The notes below the pieces were generated by a model. It was not told where the DNA came from, did no database searches, and worked only from the letters and a program-made list of their open reading frames with translations. Positions 8,031 through 17,091 of a stretch of DNA of 64,000 nt are shown one piece after another. The translations under genes and the position numbers were made by a program. Position 1 is the first letter of the stretch. Every line of letters starts with the position of its first letter. Source of the stretch: DASUPK01 sp963782345 (GTDB lineage: Bacteria > Actinomycetota > Thermoleophilia > Solirubrobacterales > 70-9); contig CAWAJF010000005.1 in assembly GCA_963782345.1 (NCBI GenBank), forward strand, positions 62,001 to 126,000. Reading direction: 5' to 3'.

Positions 8031-9527
8031 TCACGCCCCTGACCCAGCTGCGGCCAGCTCATCCGGTCGGACCACTGTGGCCTCCTCGACGGGCGGCTCC
8101 GGCTCGCCCCTCGTGTTGGTGGCGCGGAGCGCGATCACGGCGGCGGCGAGGATGAAGGCGGCGCCGACCAGGAACCCGCGCGAGAAGCCGGCGGTGAGCG
8201 CATTCGCCGGCGGCTGGTGCGCGGCGAGCAGGTGGTGGGTGCGACCGGTCGCGACGGCCGAGAGGATCGCCAGCCCGAGCGCGCCACCGAGCTGCTGGGA
8301 GGCGTTCAGAAGCGACGCGGCGAGACCTGCCTTGTCGCCCGGCACCCCGGCGTTCGCCGCCGTCGTCACGGCTACGAACACCGCACCGCCGCCGACCGCT
8401 ACGACCAGCGTCCCGGGCAGCAGATCCGCGACGAATGAGCCGTGCACCGGTATGCGTGAGAGCCAATAGAGCCCGCCCGCGGCGATCAGCGACCCGACGA
8501 CGATCAGGGGCCGGGTGCCGGTGCGCGAGACGAGCTGCGAGGTGATCCCCGCCGCGACCACGACCGCGAAGCTCAGCGGCAGGTAGGCGGCACCCGTCTG
8601 GATCGGCGAGTAGCCGAGGACATCCTGCATGTAGAGGGTGAGGAAGAAGAACATCGCCAGGAAGCCGGCGAAGGCGACGAGCTGGGTCGCGTCGGCGTAG
8701 GCGAGCCCGTTGATCCTGAAGATCGACAGAGGCGCCAGCGGGTCGCGGGCGCGACGCTCGTTGACGACGAAGGCGGCGAGCAGCGCGAGCGCGCCGGCAA
8801 GGCCGCCGATCGTGCGCGCCGTGTCCCAGCCGACCTCAGGGGCCTTCACCAGCGAGTAGATCATCAGCAACATCCCGCTGGTCGCGAGCAGGGCTCCGAA
8901 CAGGTCGAAGTTCGCGATCCGAGCCCGCCGGCGCTCGCCCTCGATCAGCAGAAAGACCGGGACGAGCACGAGCGCGGCGGCCACCGGGTTGACGAACATG
9001 ACCCAGCGCCAGCCCGGCCCTTCGGTGAGCAGACCCCCGAGCAGGACCCCTGCGGCGGAGGCGAGCGCCCCCATGCCGCCCCAGACGCCGAGGGCCGTGT
9101 TGCGATCCGATCCCTCCTTGAAGGAAGTGGTCAGGATCGAGAGCGCGGCCGGAAGCGTCATCGCAGCGCCGAGCCCCTGGGTGAGGCGAGCGCCGATCAG
9201 CAGCCCCGAGCTCTCGGCGAGCCCCCCGACCAGCGAGGAGATGCCGATCACCACGATCCCGGTCGCCAGCACGCGCCGGCGGCCGAGCAGGTCGGCGGCC
9301 CGGCCGCCGAGCAGCATGAAGCCGCCGTAGGTGAGCAGGTAGCCGCTCGGGACCCATTGGAGGTCCTGCAGGGAGACGTGCAGGGCGCGGCTGATCGAGG
9401 GGAGCGCGACGTTGACGATTGAGGCGTCGACGAAGTCGAGGAAGGCGATGGCCCCGAGGAGGGCCAGCGTCAGCTTGCCGCGACGAGTGGCCAGAAAGGA
9501 TGGTTGCGAATTGGTTGCTTCGGACAT
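8031..9527 (-). CDS. MFS multidrug exporter, DHA2 (EmrB/QacA) type, 14 TM
   Basis: Drug:proton antiporter of the inner membrane. 498 residues from ATG 9527; the GGAGG just before it favours this start over ATG 9539. Seen: LDFVDASIVNVALPSI in TM1 (DHA2 motif D1), LGGRAADLLGRRRVL (motif A), motif C-like GGLLTEGPGWRWVMFVNP, and about 14 hydrophobic segments. Divergent from a TetR regulator with an inverted repeat in the 80-bp gap, the usual arrangement of an efflux pump and its repressor. The substrate is not predictable. Confidence 0.9.
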   Translation of the reverse strand: MSEATNSQPSFLATRRGKLTLALLGAIAFLDFVDASIVNVALPSISRALHVSLQDLQWVPSGYLLTYGGFMLLGGRAADLLGRRRVLATGIVVIGISSLVGGLAESSGLLIGARLTQGLGAAMTLPAALSILTTSFKEGSDRNTALGVWGGMGALASAAGVLLGGLLTEGPGWRWVMFVNPVAAALVLVPVFLLIEGERRRARIANFDLFGALLATSGMLLMIYSLVKAPEVGWDTARTIGGLAGALALLAAFVVNERRARDPLAPLSIFRINGLAYADATQLVAFAGFLAMFFFLTLYMQDVLGYSPIQTGAAYLPLSFAVVVAAGITSQLVSRTGTRPLIVVGSLIAAGGLYWLSRIPVHGSFVADLLPGTLVVAVGGGAVFVAVTTAANAGVPGDKAGLAASLLNASQQLGGALGLAILSAVATGRTHHLLAAHQPPANALTAGFSRGFLVGAAFILAAAVIALRATNTRGEPEPPVEEATVVRPDELAAAGSGA

Positions 9528-9544
9528 GTGGGCCTCCATAGCTT

Positions 9545-9586
9545 TTGGGCATCTGATTAAAGCATATGTCTAAGGCATCTGCCCAA
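9545..9586. promoter_or_regulatory. Putative TetR operator in the MFS/tetR divergent promoter
   Basis: TTGGGCA at 9545-9551 and TGCCCAA at 9580-9586 form a perfect 7-bp inverted repeat. Between them lie further GCATNTG units (GCATCTG, GCATATG, GCATCTG). The region is AT-richer than its surroundings and separates the two start codons, so a repressor here would control both genes. Confidence 0.55.
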
Positions 9587-9609
9587 TCGGTCATGTAGAC
9601 TTGAGGTGC

Positions 9610-10281
9610 ATGGCCAAGAAGCAAGCAGCCAACACCGAAGAGAACTCGACCCGGGATCGCATCCTGCAGGCGACCGTCGAGTTGATGGCGGAGGTCGGCA
9701 TCGACCGCATGCGGACGCGAGCGATCGCCGAGCGGGCGGAGGTGAACCCGGCGCTCATCCACTACCACTTCAACTCGATGGCGGCGCTCTCGATGGAGGC
9801 TGCGCAGCACGCCTTGATCGCCGAGCTCGGGCCATCGATCGACGTTCTCGAATCAGCCGCCACGATCGACGAGGGACTGCGAGCCATGCTCGAGTGGATC
9901 GAGCGGGAGGGGCAACGGACGCCTGGCGTGACGATCCTCGCCGAGGCGATGGTCAAGGCGACGCGGGATCCGGAGTTTCGTCGCTGGTCGCGTAACGCAT
10001 CCCGTCGATTTCGGGCGCTTATCCTCGAGCGGCTGGAGGCCGCGCGTGGGCGCGGCGAGATCGACGCCTCGTTGAACCTCCCCGCAACCGCGGTCCTCCT
10101 TGCGGCGGCGCTCGACGGCCTGCTCTTCCACCACCTCGTCGACGGGACGCTTGACGTCGTGCAAACGATCGAGCCGATCGAGGCGATGCTTCGGCCGCCG
10201 CCGCGCCGCACCCGGGCCCGTCGACGGGGCAAGCAGCGCAAGACCGAGGCGCAGGCCGATGGTTCGGCATCCCGAGGCTGA
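9610..10281 (+). CDS. TetR/AcrR family transcriptional regulator
   Basis: 223 residues from ATG 9610. N-terminal helix-turn-helix: RDRILQATVELMAEVGIDRM, then TRAIAERAEVNPALIHYHF, the recognition helix typical of TetR. The C-terminal ligand domain is alpha-helical (TIDEGLRAMLEWIEREG and onward); the last 30 residues are Arg/Lys-rich and probably disordered. Divergent from the exporter at 8031-9527, which it probably represses together with itself. Confidence 0.9.
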   Translation: MAKKQAANTEENSTRDRILQATVELMAEVGIDRMRTRAIAERAEVNPALIHYHFNSMAALSMEAAQHALIAELGPSIDVLESAATIDEGLRAMLEWIEREGQRTPGVTILAEAMVKATRDPEFRRWSRNASRRFRALILERLEAARGRGEIDASLNLPATAVLLAAALDGLLFHHLVDGTLDVVQTIEPIEAMLRPPPRRTRARRRGKQRKTEAQADGSASRG

Positions 10282-10708
10282 GGAGGTCGAGGCCGTGTCC
10301 TTGCACAGCCGGAGGTCTTCGGAGGCAACTGGCCGCCGGGCCGCGCCTGCGTGAACTGCGAGGAAGACCGGGATGGCGCACAACCGGTGCTAGCAGCGCC
10401 TCCAGCCCCACGAAATTCGCGGCCGCCCACTCGTCGTACGGCTCACGCAGAGCTTCGAGCCTCTCCCGGGGCATGCGGCGACAAGGCGAACAGATGCTCT
10501 CGCGCGTGAAGGCGGCCTTCTGCGTGATCGGACGTGCCCGCTCGGGACGAAGAGCAGCAGTGACTGCGCACTGAGCTGACGCCTCCTTTCGCGTGTCACC
10601 GAAACTGTGCGGAGCCGGGAGCCGGCTGACCGTCGCTCCCGCTCTTGGCGCAAACGGGAAGTCCGAGACCGGCGTGCTCCTCCTCGCGCGAAGCGGGAGT
10701 GAGAGGCG
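10282..10708. other. Intergenic stretch without a supportable gene
   Basis: Open readings here are shadows or lack start context. A - strand reading at about 10350-10474 (MPRERLEALREPYDEW) looks protein-like for some 30 residues but matches no family I recognise and has no upstream ribosome binding site. It may be a gene fragment. Confidence 0.4.
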
Positions 10709-11380
10709 TCAGAACTCGGGGCGCCAGCCCGCGGTCTCCTTGAAGCGCTCGTTTGAAACCCGCTCGCCGTCGCTGACGACGTTGTAGACGCCGCCCGGGA
10801 CCTCGGCGGCGGCGGCGATCGCGCGGCCGGCATCCTCGATCCTCAACGTCGCGCCGTAGGCGGCCCAGCGCTCGGCGGGGGTCTCCTTTCCGATGCTCGG
10901 CCCGTAGAGCACGCCCAAGCGCAGCACGACTCCGCGCCTGCCCTCGCCGTCGAAGCGCGCAACGTGGCGCTCTGCCTCCAGCGCCGAGAGCAAGATCTCG
11001 GGCACCGTCTCCGCCACCGGCGTGGACTCGTCGACCGACCGGCCCTCGGGATAGACGAAGGCGATGCTCGGAAACAGAAACCATTCGACCGACGCCGCCA
11101 GCGCAGCGTCGACGAGGACCGGCGTGGCCTCGGCGCGGAGGCGATCGGTGTCGCGCCAGGCCTCGCGATCGGCCAGGTGCTCGGGTGGCGGGATCCGGGT
11201 GGCGAGATGCACGACCGCGTCCATATCGGCAACGGCGGCCGCGATCGCTCCGGGGTCGAAGAGGTCGAGCTCGGTCCTGCCCGGGGCTTCGACTGTGTGT
11301 CCGGCCTCGCGCAGCAGGGGAATCGAGGCACTGCCCAGGACGCCTGATCCGCCGGTCACAAGAACGCGCATGGTCTTCAC
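10709..11380 (-). CDS. NAD(P)-dependent epimerase/dehydratase (extended SDR)
   Basis: 223 residues. The N-terminal Rossmann motif is VLVTGGSGVLGSA; DAVVHLATR follows. The catalytic-region residues are atypical: the usual YxxxK is replaced around FVYPEGRSVDE, so it may belong to the atypical or NmrA-like SDRs. The fold ends with GVYNVVSDGERVSN, typical of nucleoside-sugar or isomerase-type SDRs. Short by about 80 residues compared with classical epimerases. GTG 11380 has AAGGA six bases upstream; ATG 11371 is the alternative. Substrate unknown. Confidence 0.8.
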   Translation of the reverse strand: MKTMRVLVTGGSGVLGSASIPLLREAGHTVEAPGRTELDLFDPGAIAAAVADMDAVVHLATRIPPPEHLADREAWRDTDRLRAEATPVLVDAALAASVEWFLFPSIAFVYPEGRSVDESTPVAETVPEILLSALEAERHVARFDGEGRRGVVLRLGVLYGPSIGKETPAERWAAYGATLRIEDAGRAIAAAAEVPGGVYNVVSDGERVSNERFKETAGWRPEF

Positions 11381-11617
11381 GTGTGGTCCTTACCTAGGGA
11401 ATTGGGTCTTACACATGGGGACGAAGGAACTCTGCAGAAATCGACCTCGACCAGGGCATCGCTTCTCCGCGCAAGAACCAGGCGGCGGGCGGGCTCACGC
11501 CTCCCTTCGCGTGGTTGGAGCCCTGCGGGTGGTCGCGCTGGGAGGGCTGGTCTCCCGCCAACTGGCAGATCTTCGGTGCGAGGTCGGCATGAGGCACCTG
11601 CCGGTAGGTTGCCGGTC

Positions 11618-12904
11618 GTGAACCTTCTCGAGGTCGCCGACAAGCTCTGGCGTGGAGAGCTGGAGGTCGCCGGGCCTCCCGGCGCGGAGGGCCTGGACGA
11701 GGAGAGAGAGGCGAATCCGTTCCTCCCCCGCGGCGAGCTGGTCGAGATCGGGACGGGAACCGCCTTCGTCAGCTCGTTCGCCAACGTCAGCGCCTTCGAG
11801 ACGAGCGAAGGGCTCGTCTGCGTGGACAGCGGCGCGGCGTTCTCGGCGCCCGAGGTCCACCGGCTGATCAGGGAGTGGTCGGCCGCCCGCCTCGACACAA
11901 CGATCTTCTCCCATGGGCACATCGACCACGTCTTCGGGGTGGGACAGTTCGAGCAGGAGGCCCGCGAGCGCGGCTGGGCGCCTCCCCGTGTGATTGCGCA
12001 CGAGAACGTTCCCTTGCGCTTCGATCGCTACAAGCTCACCGCCGGCTACAACGGCGCGATCAACTCCCGCCAGTTCGGGGTCGAGGTCGACTGGCCGACC
12101 GAGTACCGCTACCCGGATGAGACCTACCGCGGGACGCTGGACTTGGAGGTCGGCGGCGAGCGCTTCGAGCTGCACCACGCGAAGGGGGAGACCGATGATC
12201 ACACCTGGACCTGGGTTCCCGGCCGGGGGGTGCTCTGCACCGGCGACCTGATCATCTGGTGCATCCCGAACGCCGGCAACCCGCAGAAGGTCCAGCGCTA
12301 TCCCCGGGAATGGGCGAGTGCACTGCGCGAGATGTCCGAGCTGGGGGCAGGGGCATTGCTCCCCGGGCACGGGCTGCCCGTGGTCGGTGAGGATCGCGTC
12401 GAGGCGATCCTCACCGACACCGCCGCCCTGCTCGAGCACATCCACGACGAGACCGTGTCCCTGATGAACGAGGGCGCCGGCCTTGACGAGATCCTGCGCC
12501 GGGTGGGACCGCCGGAGGACCTGCTCGAGAGGCCGTATCTACGACCGATCTACGACGACCCGGAGTTCATCGTGAGGAACGTCTGGCGCCAGTACGGCGG
12601 TTGGTATGACCTCGATCCTGCGAGCCTGAAGCCCGCGCCCCGCGGTGAGCTCGCCCGGGAGCTGGCGGCGCTGGCGGGAGGCGCGACCAGCCTGGCCGGC
12701 CGGGCCCGAGAGCTGGCCACTCGCGGCGAGCTCAGGCTGGCGGGCCAGATCGCCGAGCTTGCCGTTGCGGCGGCCCCCGACGATCCAGACATCCGAGCCG
12801 CGCATGCCGCGGTGAACGAGCTCCGCCGCGACACCGAACCGTCGCTGATGGCGAAGTCGATCTTCGCCGCCGCGGCCCGCGAGTCGGGAGACGGCCACGG
12901 GTGA
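11618..12904 (+). CDS. MBL-fold hydrolase of the alkyl-sulfatase (BDS1/SdsA1-like) type
   Basis: 428 residues. The Zn motif is FSHGHIDHVFGV (HxHxDH), with further ligands in KGETDDHTW and CTGDLI and a late GALLPGHGLPV. The middle part matches the alkyl-sulfatase dimerisation domain (DETVSLMNEGAGLDEILRR, then VWRQYGGWYDLDP). The C-terminal SCP2-like substrate-binding domain of full alkyl sulfatases (about 650 aa) is missing, so activity on long-chain alkyl sulfates is doubtful. GTG 11618 is chosen because no in-frame ATG lies nearby and the upstream frame is Arg-rich and non-protein-like. Confidence 0.8.
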   Translation: MNLLEVADKLWRGELEVAGPPGAEGLDEEREANPFLPRGELVEIGTGTAFVSSFANVSAFETSEGLVCVDSGAAFSAPEVHRLIREWSAARLDTTIFSHGHIDHVFGVGQFEQEARERGWAPPRVIAHENVPLRFDRYKLTAGYNGAINSRQFGVEVDWPTEYRYPDETYRGTLDLEVGGERFELHHAKGETDDHTWTWVPGRGVLCTGDLIIWCIPNAGNPQKVQRYPREWASALREMSELGAGALLPGHGLPVVGEDRVEAILTDTAALLEHIHDETVSLMNEGAGLDEILRRVGPPEDLLERPYLRPIYDDPEFIVRNVWRQYGGWYDLDPASLKPAPRGELARELAALAGGATSLAGRARELATRGELRLAGQIAELAVAAAPDDPDIRAAHAAVNELRRDTEPSLMAKSIFAAAARESGDGHG

Positions 12905-13006
12905 GCACCCAGCACCAGCTGCTTGCGACGCTCCGGAAGAACTCGCGCGGCCCTTCGCTTTTCCGGCCGTGAGCGACCGGCGTTGCAGCGAGCCCACCTG
13001 AGCCCC

Positions 13007-14218
13007 TCAGGACCGGCTGGCGGCGATCAGCTCTTCGATCGCGTCGGCGGCGGCCGGTGCGCCCCCAGCGCTCCGGAGGTCCCGCCCGACCGAGTGTGCC
13101 GCTTCCCGGTATGGACCGGAGATCACCGCGTCGGCTGCCGCCCGGATCCCCGCCGGGTTCGCGTCACGAGCCTCGATCGTGCGGCCCGCGCCCAGCTCCG
13201 CGACCCGTGCCGCGATGATCCCCTGCTCGGGCGACTGCGGATAGAGGAGCAGCGGAACGCCGAGCGCCAGTCCCTCGCTCACACTGTTCATTCCTCCGTG
13301 GGTGATGAACAGAGCCGCCCGGTGGAGGACCGCGAGCTGGGGAACGGTCTCCCTGACGATGCAGTTGCGTGGCAGCGGGCCGAGCGAGGCGGGATCGACG
13401 TTGACGCCGACCGACAGGAGCAAGATCTCGTCGCCATCGGCGAACGCCTCGATGCAGGCACGGAGGAATCGAACGCTCGGCGCCGCGACGGTCCCCATCG
13501 AGACGTAGACGAGCGGGGTGTCATCGAGGCTCCGCATGAGCGCCGGATCGGGATCCTCCGTGTCGCGCAAGAGCGGGCCGACGAACCGCACCGACTCGTC
13601 GAAGCGCTCCGCGTCCGGGAGGAATGAACGTGACGTGTAGGCGATGGTCAAGCGATCGCGAAACAGGAACAGGTCAAAGAGTCCTCCCACCTCGACGTGA
13701 TAGGTACGGCGCAGCCGCCGTGCGGCGCTCCGAAAGCGCAGGTAGCCCGGTGCTCCGGCGCTCGCCGCCCGCGCGAACTGAGCGGGTGTGGTGTGCTCCC
13801 GAAGCAGGCTCGGGTGGATGGGTAACGCGCTCAGCGATGAAACGCCCGGGATCCCGGTGGCACGGGCTGCCAGGCGCCCCCACGGGCACATCGCGTCGCT
13901 GATCACGACCACCGGGCGCTCGCGTCGAAGCTCGGCGATGGAGAAGGGCAGGAGATCCTCGGCAGCTCGAGCGAGCACGCCGGCCACCCGAAGGTAATTG
14001 GACGGGAGCCGGGAGTGGTCGTAGGTGAGATGCCGGCCGTAGCTCCGGAACTCGACGCCCTGTCGCTCCACCTGGTCCTGGAACCGATCGCCGGTGTAGT
14101 AGAGGACCCTGGCGCCGCGGCGGCTGAGCTCGGCTACAAGCGGCAGCGTTGGGTTGACATGCCCTGAGGCCGGCAAGTTGAAGAAGACGAGGCTGTCCGA
14201 GCTTCCCTCCCGCTCCAC
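13007..14218 (-). CDS. MGT-type glycosyltransferase (GT1, macrolide-transferase-like)
   Basis: 403 residues, GT-B fold. The N-terminal acceptor domain starts FFNLPASGHVNPTLPLV, with the catalytic-His region GHVNPT, and the C-terminal nucleotide-sugar domain has LFITHGGMNSVSEGLALGVP and YPQSPEQ, the GT1 signature. These enzymes add a sugar to small hydrophobic molecules such as macrolides, flavonoids or carotenoids. It is third in a - strand run behind an aminotransferase and a kinase-like protein, separated from the latter by 135 bp. Confidence 0.88.
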   Translation of the reverse strand: MEREGSSDSLVFFNLPASGHVNPTLPLVAELSRRGARVLYYTGDRFQDQVERQGVEFRSYGRHLTYDHSRLPSNYLRVAGVLARAAEDLLPFSIAELRRERPVVVISDAMCPWGRLAARATGIPGVSSLSALPIHPSLLREHTTPAQFARAASAGAPGYLRFRSAARRLRRTYHVEVGGLFDLFLFRDRLTIAYTSRSFLPDAERFDESVRFVGPLLRDTEDPDPALMRSLDDTPLVYVSMGTVAAPSVRFLRACIEAFADGDEILLLSVGVNVDPASLGPLPRNCIVRETVPQLAVLHRAALFITHGGMNSVSEGLALGVPLLLYPQSPEQGIIAARVAELGAGRTIEARDANPAGIRAAADAVISGPYREAAHSVGRDLRSAGGAPAAADAIEELIAASRS

Positions 14219-14353
14219 CGGGCGAGTATCGCAGTGCCCCGAGCGACCGCTTCGTGAGCATGCCCGGCATGCACGGGATGAGCGTTCTGCGCGGAGTACG
14301 ACTGGTGGAGGCGTCGCCGCGGAGCTCGCTGGCGGTTTGCTGAGGAGTTCGTC

Positions 14354-15262
14354 CTAGCGCTCGATCGGGCCGGGCAGCAGGAAGGGGTACGGCCGCCGCC
14401 TGACACGACGGCGCCAGGCGCGATCGAGCCTGCGGATCCGGAGCAGGGCGGCCCAGAGCCGGGCGTCCGAGCGGTAGTGGCGGCGCACCTCGTCCTCAGT
14501 GAGCGGCTCGTCCAGGTGTGCGTTGAAGCGGTCGAGGAACGCCGGGAGCCAGCCCTCGAGCCGCTCCTTCAGCAGGTTTCCCGCCAGGTCCAGGTAGACC
14601 TTGCGGAGATCGCGGTAGGTGTCCAGGATTCCCGGGGCGACGAAGCGGCGTAGCGGCCACCGCAGGATCGCCGGATAAGCGTCCGCGAGCAGGTCGAGGT
14701 CGAGCTGGGAGTCGCCCTCGGGCGACCAGATCAGTGGTGTGGAGACGTCGAAGTAGGTGAGCTCGTCGCCATCCCAGGTCCAGTTGGCGAGTTGGGCGTC
14801 CAAACCGAGGTGGGGGCCAACCGCCGCAGCCGCGGCGGAGGCGACGGCCTCGATCAGCGGATGCCCCGCCGCGGGGTCCGCTGGCCGCAGGGTCGTGGTC
14901 GCCAGCTGATCGGCCGGGAGCATGGGCTGCACGACGTACCCGGCGACGCTGCCGTCGTGGAGCTCGACGGCGCGCATCTCCGTCTCGACGACCCGCACGC
15001 CGGCGGCGCCGAGTGCCTTGAGATAGTCGTCGAGCGTGCCCCGGTAGGCATCCAGCCGTTCCCGGGAGCGGAACGGGGGGAGCCGCTTGCAGGCGAATCG
15101 CCTGCCGCCGGGCGGCCAGCTCAGGACGAGCGAGATCTCCCCGTAACCCAGGACGGGGAGCCCCCTCTCGTCGCCCGACGAGAGGGCAGCCTCGACCAGG
15201 TCCTCGAGGCGGCGGAGCTCATCGTCGGAGAGGCCCGCGAGGGCGGTCTCCGTGCCGGTCAT
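14354..15262 (-). CDS. Kinase-fold (aminoglycoside-phosphotransferase-like) protein, possibly DUF6206
   Basis: 302 residues. ATG 15260-15262 overlaps the stop of the upstream aminotransferase (ATGA), so translation is probably coupled. The N-terminus shows a kinase-like small lobe: LGYGEISLVLSWPPGG as nucleotide loop and RRFACKRLPPF with the presumed ATP-binding Lys. A degenerate catalytic-loop region follows: LGLDAQLANWTWDGDELTYFDVSTP, with Asn and Asp where APH enzymes have HGDLxxxN and D. The C-terminus is basic. Could be a small-molecule kinase or a degraded one; the family name is from memory and uncertain. Confidence 0.6.
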   Translation of the reverse strand: MTGTETALAGLSDDELRRLEDLVEAALSSGDERGLPVLGYGEISLVLSWPPGGRRFACKRLPPFRSRERLDAYRGTLDDYLKALGAAGVRVVETEMRAVELHDGSVAGYVVQPMLPADQLATTTLRPADPAAGHPLIEAVASAAAAAVGPHLGLDAQLANWTWDGDELTYFDVSTPLIWSPEGDSQLDLDLLADAYPAILRWPLRRFVAPGILDTYRDLRKVYLDLAGNLLKERLEGWLPAFLDRFNAHLDEPLTEDEVRRHYRSDARLWAALLRIRRLDRAWRRRVRRRPYPFLLPGPIER

Positions 15263-16500
15263 GACAGCGCGGCTCCGACCGCCGCGGCGATCTCGTCGAC
15301 CTCCGACTCGCTGACGATCAGCGGGGGCTTGAACTGGGTCACGGAGTGGTCGTGCTCGGCGTACACGGCGAAGACCCCGGAGTCGATCAGCTGCTTGGCG
15401 GCCATCACCCCTCCCTGTTCGTGTTCGAACACCAGGCCCATCGTCAGTCCGAAGCGCCGAAGCTCGAACGGCATCTCCGTAAAGGCGTGCTCGAATCGCT
15501 GACCCAGCTCCTCGACCCGCGCCAGGAAGCCGGGCGTCGAGATCTGATTCATGACCGCGCTGGCTGCGACGCAACCGATCTCCGCACCGCCGAAGGTCGA
15601 GACATACGAGAAGGGGTGGGTCTCGAAGAAGGACTCGAGCTCCTCCGTGAGCAGGGTGGCGCTGACCGGATAGACGCCGCCGCCGAGCCCCTTACCGGTG
15701 ATCAGCATGTCCGGCCTCACGTCCTGCTGCTGGTAGTACCACGCGGTCCCGGTGCGACCCAGGCCGGTCTGAACCTCGTCGAGGATCAACAGGGCGCCGG
15801 CATCCCTGGCGGCCTCGCCGACCTCACGCAGGTAGCCGGGGTCGGGCGGGACGAAGCCGAGCGTCGCCGGGATCGACTCCATGATCACCGCCGCGGTTTC
15901 GGAGTCGATCTCCCGCCGAATGGCCTCGCTGTCGTTGAACGGGACGTGTACGAAACCGCTCGGCCCGAACCCGAAGGGCTCGAGCCAGCGGGGGTCGCTG
16001 GCGGCCAGTGCGAACCCGCTGGCCCCGTGGTAGCCGCCGAGCGCGGCGACGATCCTGGGCCGGCCGGTTACCGCTCGAGCGAGTCGCAGGGCGAGGTCGA
16101 CGGACTCGGTCCCAGACGGGGTGAAGACGGCGTACGTGAGCAGGCCGTCGGTACTCGCCGCGAGCTGTTCCGCCAACCGCGCTCGGTAGCCGCTGACGAG
16201 ATGATGGTTGCCGACGTCTACGTGATCCAGGCCGTCCCGCACGGCGGCGACCACCGCCGGATGCCGGTGGCCCAGATTGAACACGCCGCCGTTGCAGTGA
16301 CAGTTCCAGTACCAGCGACCCGTGTACGCATCCCGAAAGCGGGCGCCCTCCCGTTCCCCGATCACGAGGTCGACCCCGATCGCCTCGAGGGCTCTCGCCT
16401 TGCCGCGGTCGACGTGAGAGGCGAAGGCCTCGACCGTCTCCTCGCGCGTGCCATACGGCTGGTCGGCGGTCACGTTCTGCGTCTCGCCCGGAGCTTTCAT
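15259..16500 (-). CDS. PLP-dependent class III aminotransferase
   Basis: 413 residues. ATG 16500 has AGGAGG at 7-bp spacing; the longer frame upstream has no such site. Landmarks: GGVFNLGHRHPAVVAAV, FTPSGTESVDLALRLAR, the PLP Asp in ILDEVQTGLGRTG, and the Schiff-base Lys in DMLITGKGLGGGVYP. The class includes acetylornithine, GABA and diaminobutyrate aminotransferases; the substrate cannot be chosen from sequence. First of a three-gene run (aminotransferase, kinase-like, glycosyltransferase) that looks like a small tailoring pathway. Confidence 0.9.
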   Translation of the reverse strand: MKAPGETQNVTADQPYGTREETVEAFASHVDRGKARALEAIGVDLVIGEREGARFRDAYTGRWYWNCHCNGGVFNLGHRHPAVVAAVRDGLDHVDVGNHHLVSGYRARLAEQLAASTDGLLTYAVFTPSGTESVDLALRLARAVTGRPRIVAALGGYHGASGFALAASDPRWLEPFGFGPSGFVHVPFNDSEAIRREIDSETAAVIMESIPATLGFVPPDPGYLREVGEAARDAGALLILDEVQTGLGRTGTAWYYQQQDVRPDMLITGKGLGGGVYPVSATLLTEELESFFETHPFSYVSTFGGAEIGCVAASAVMNQISTPGFLARVEELGQRFEHAFTEMPFELRRFGLTMGLVFEHEQGGVMAAKQLIDSGVFAVYAEHDHSVTQFKPPLIVSESEVDEIAAAVGAALS

Positions 16501-16592
16501 GAGCGGCCCTCCTGGTCGCTGTGTCCTCAAGCTGAACCTAGCGCCTTCATCCGTGCGTGGGCCCGAGCCCCGGGCGGTAGGCTCGCCGGGCA

Positions 16593-16796
16593 ATGACCCT
16601 CGATGACCGGCTGGACCTCTATGAGGTCAAGGCGCAGTTCGAGCGCTTCACCGAGTGGCTCGACCTGGGCGAGATCGTCGCCGACCTGGGGTTCCTGCGG
16701 CGGGCACGGCGAACGCTGCTGCCCCTGCCACTGATCGACGGACCCGTGCCGATCGACCCCTCGGCGCACCTGCAGCCGTTCCGGTCGCGACCGTGA
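16593..16796 (+). pseudogene. Truncated N-terminal duplicate of the patatin gene at 25834
   Basis: 67 codons nearly identical to residues 1-67 of the intact patatin-like gene (only T2, G50 and V52 differ in protein), with several synonymous base differences. Similarity stops abruptly after FRSRP, within GGTCGCGACCG, before the catalytic domain. The following bases belong to an HdeD fragment. A short peptide could still be made, but the arrangement is that of a broken duplicate. Confidence 0.8.
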
Positions 16797-16823
16797 TCAG
16801 GTTCGCGACCGCCTTCGGGGGGG

Positions 16824-17021
16824 TACGAGCGCCGCGGCTGGCACGCCTTCGTCGGGGCGCTGGAGCTGATCGCAGGCATCGTGATCGTCTCGGACCCCAG
16901 CATCGGCTATACGACGCTGGCGATCCTGGTCGGGATCGGCTTCATCGGCAACGGCATCGGGATGACCGCCCTCGGCTGGGGGATGCACGAGGTCAGGCGC
17001 GAGGTTTCGAACCCGGCCTAG
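16824..17021 (+). pseudogene. C-terminal fragment of an HdeD (DUF308) family membrane protein
   Basis: The frame reads ERRGWHAFVGALELIAGIVI, DPSIGYTTLAILVGIGFI, then ends MHEVRREVSNPA and TAG. This is the last third of HdeD-type proteins (repeated short TM helices, conserved G and A pattern). There is no start codon or ribosome binding site, and the upstream sequence is the patatin fragment in another frame. Confidence 0.65.
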
Positions 17022-17091
17022 CCGGCGCTCCTCTCCCTGGGCACCGGAAGCCGATCGACGTCCGGACAGCGGGCCGGCGTCTGTCAGTCTG

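Noticed and set aside
13007..16500. Complete natural-product gene cluster
   Set aside because: No polyketide, peptide or terpene synthase nearby; only tailoring-type genes.
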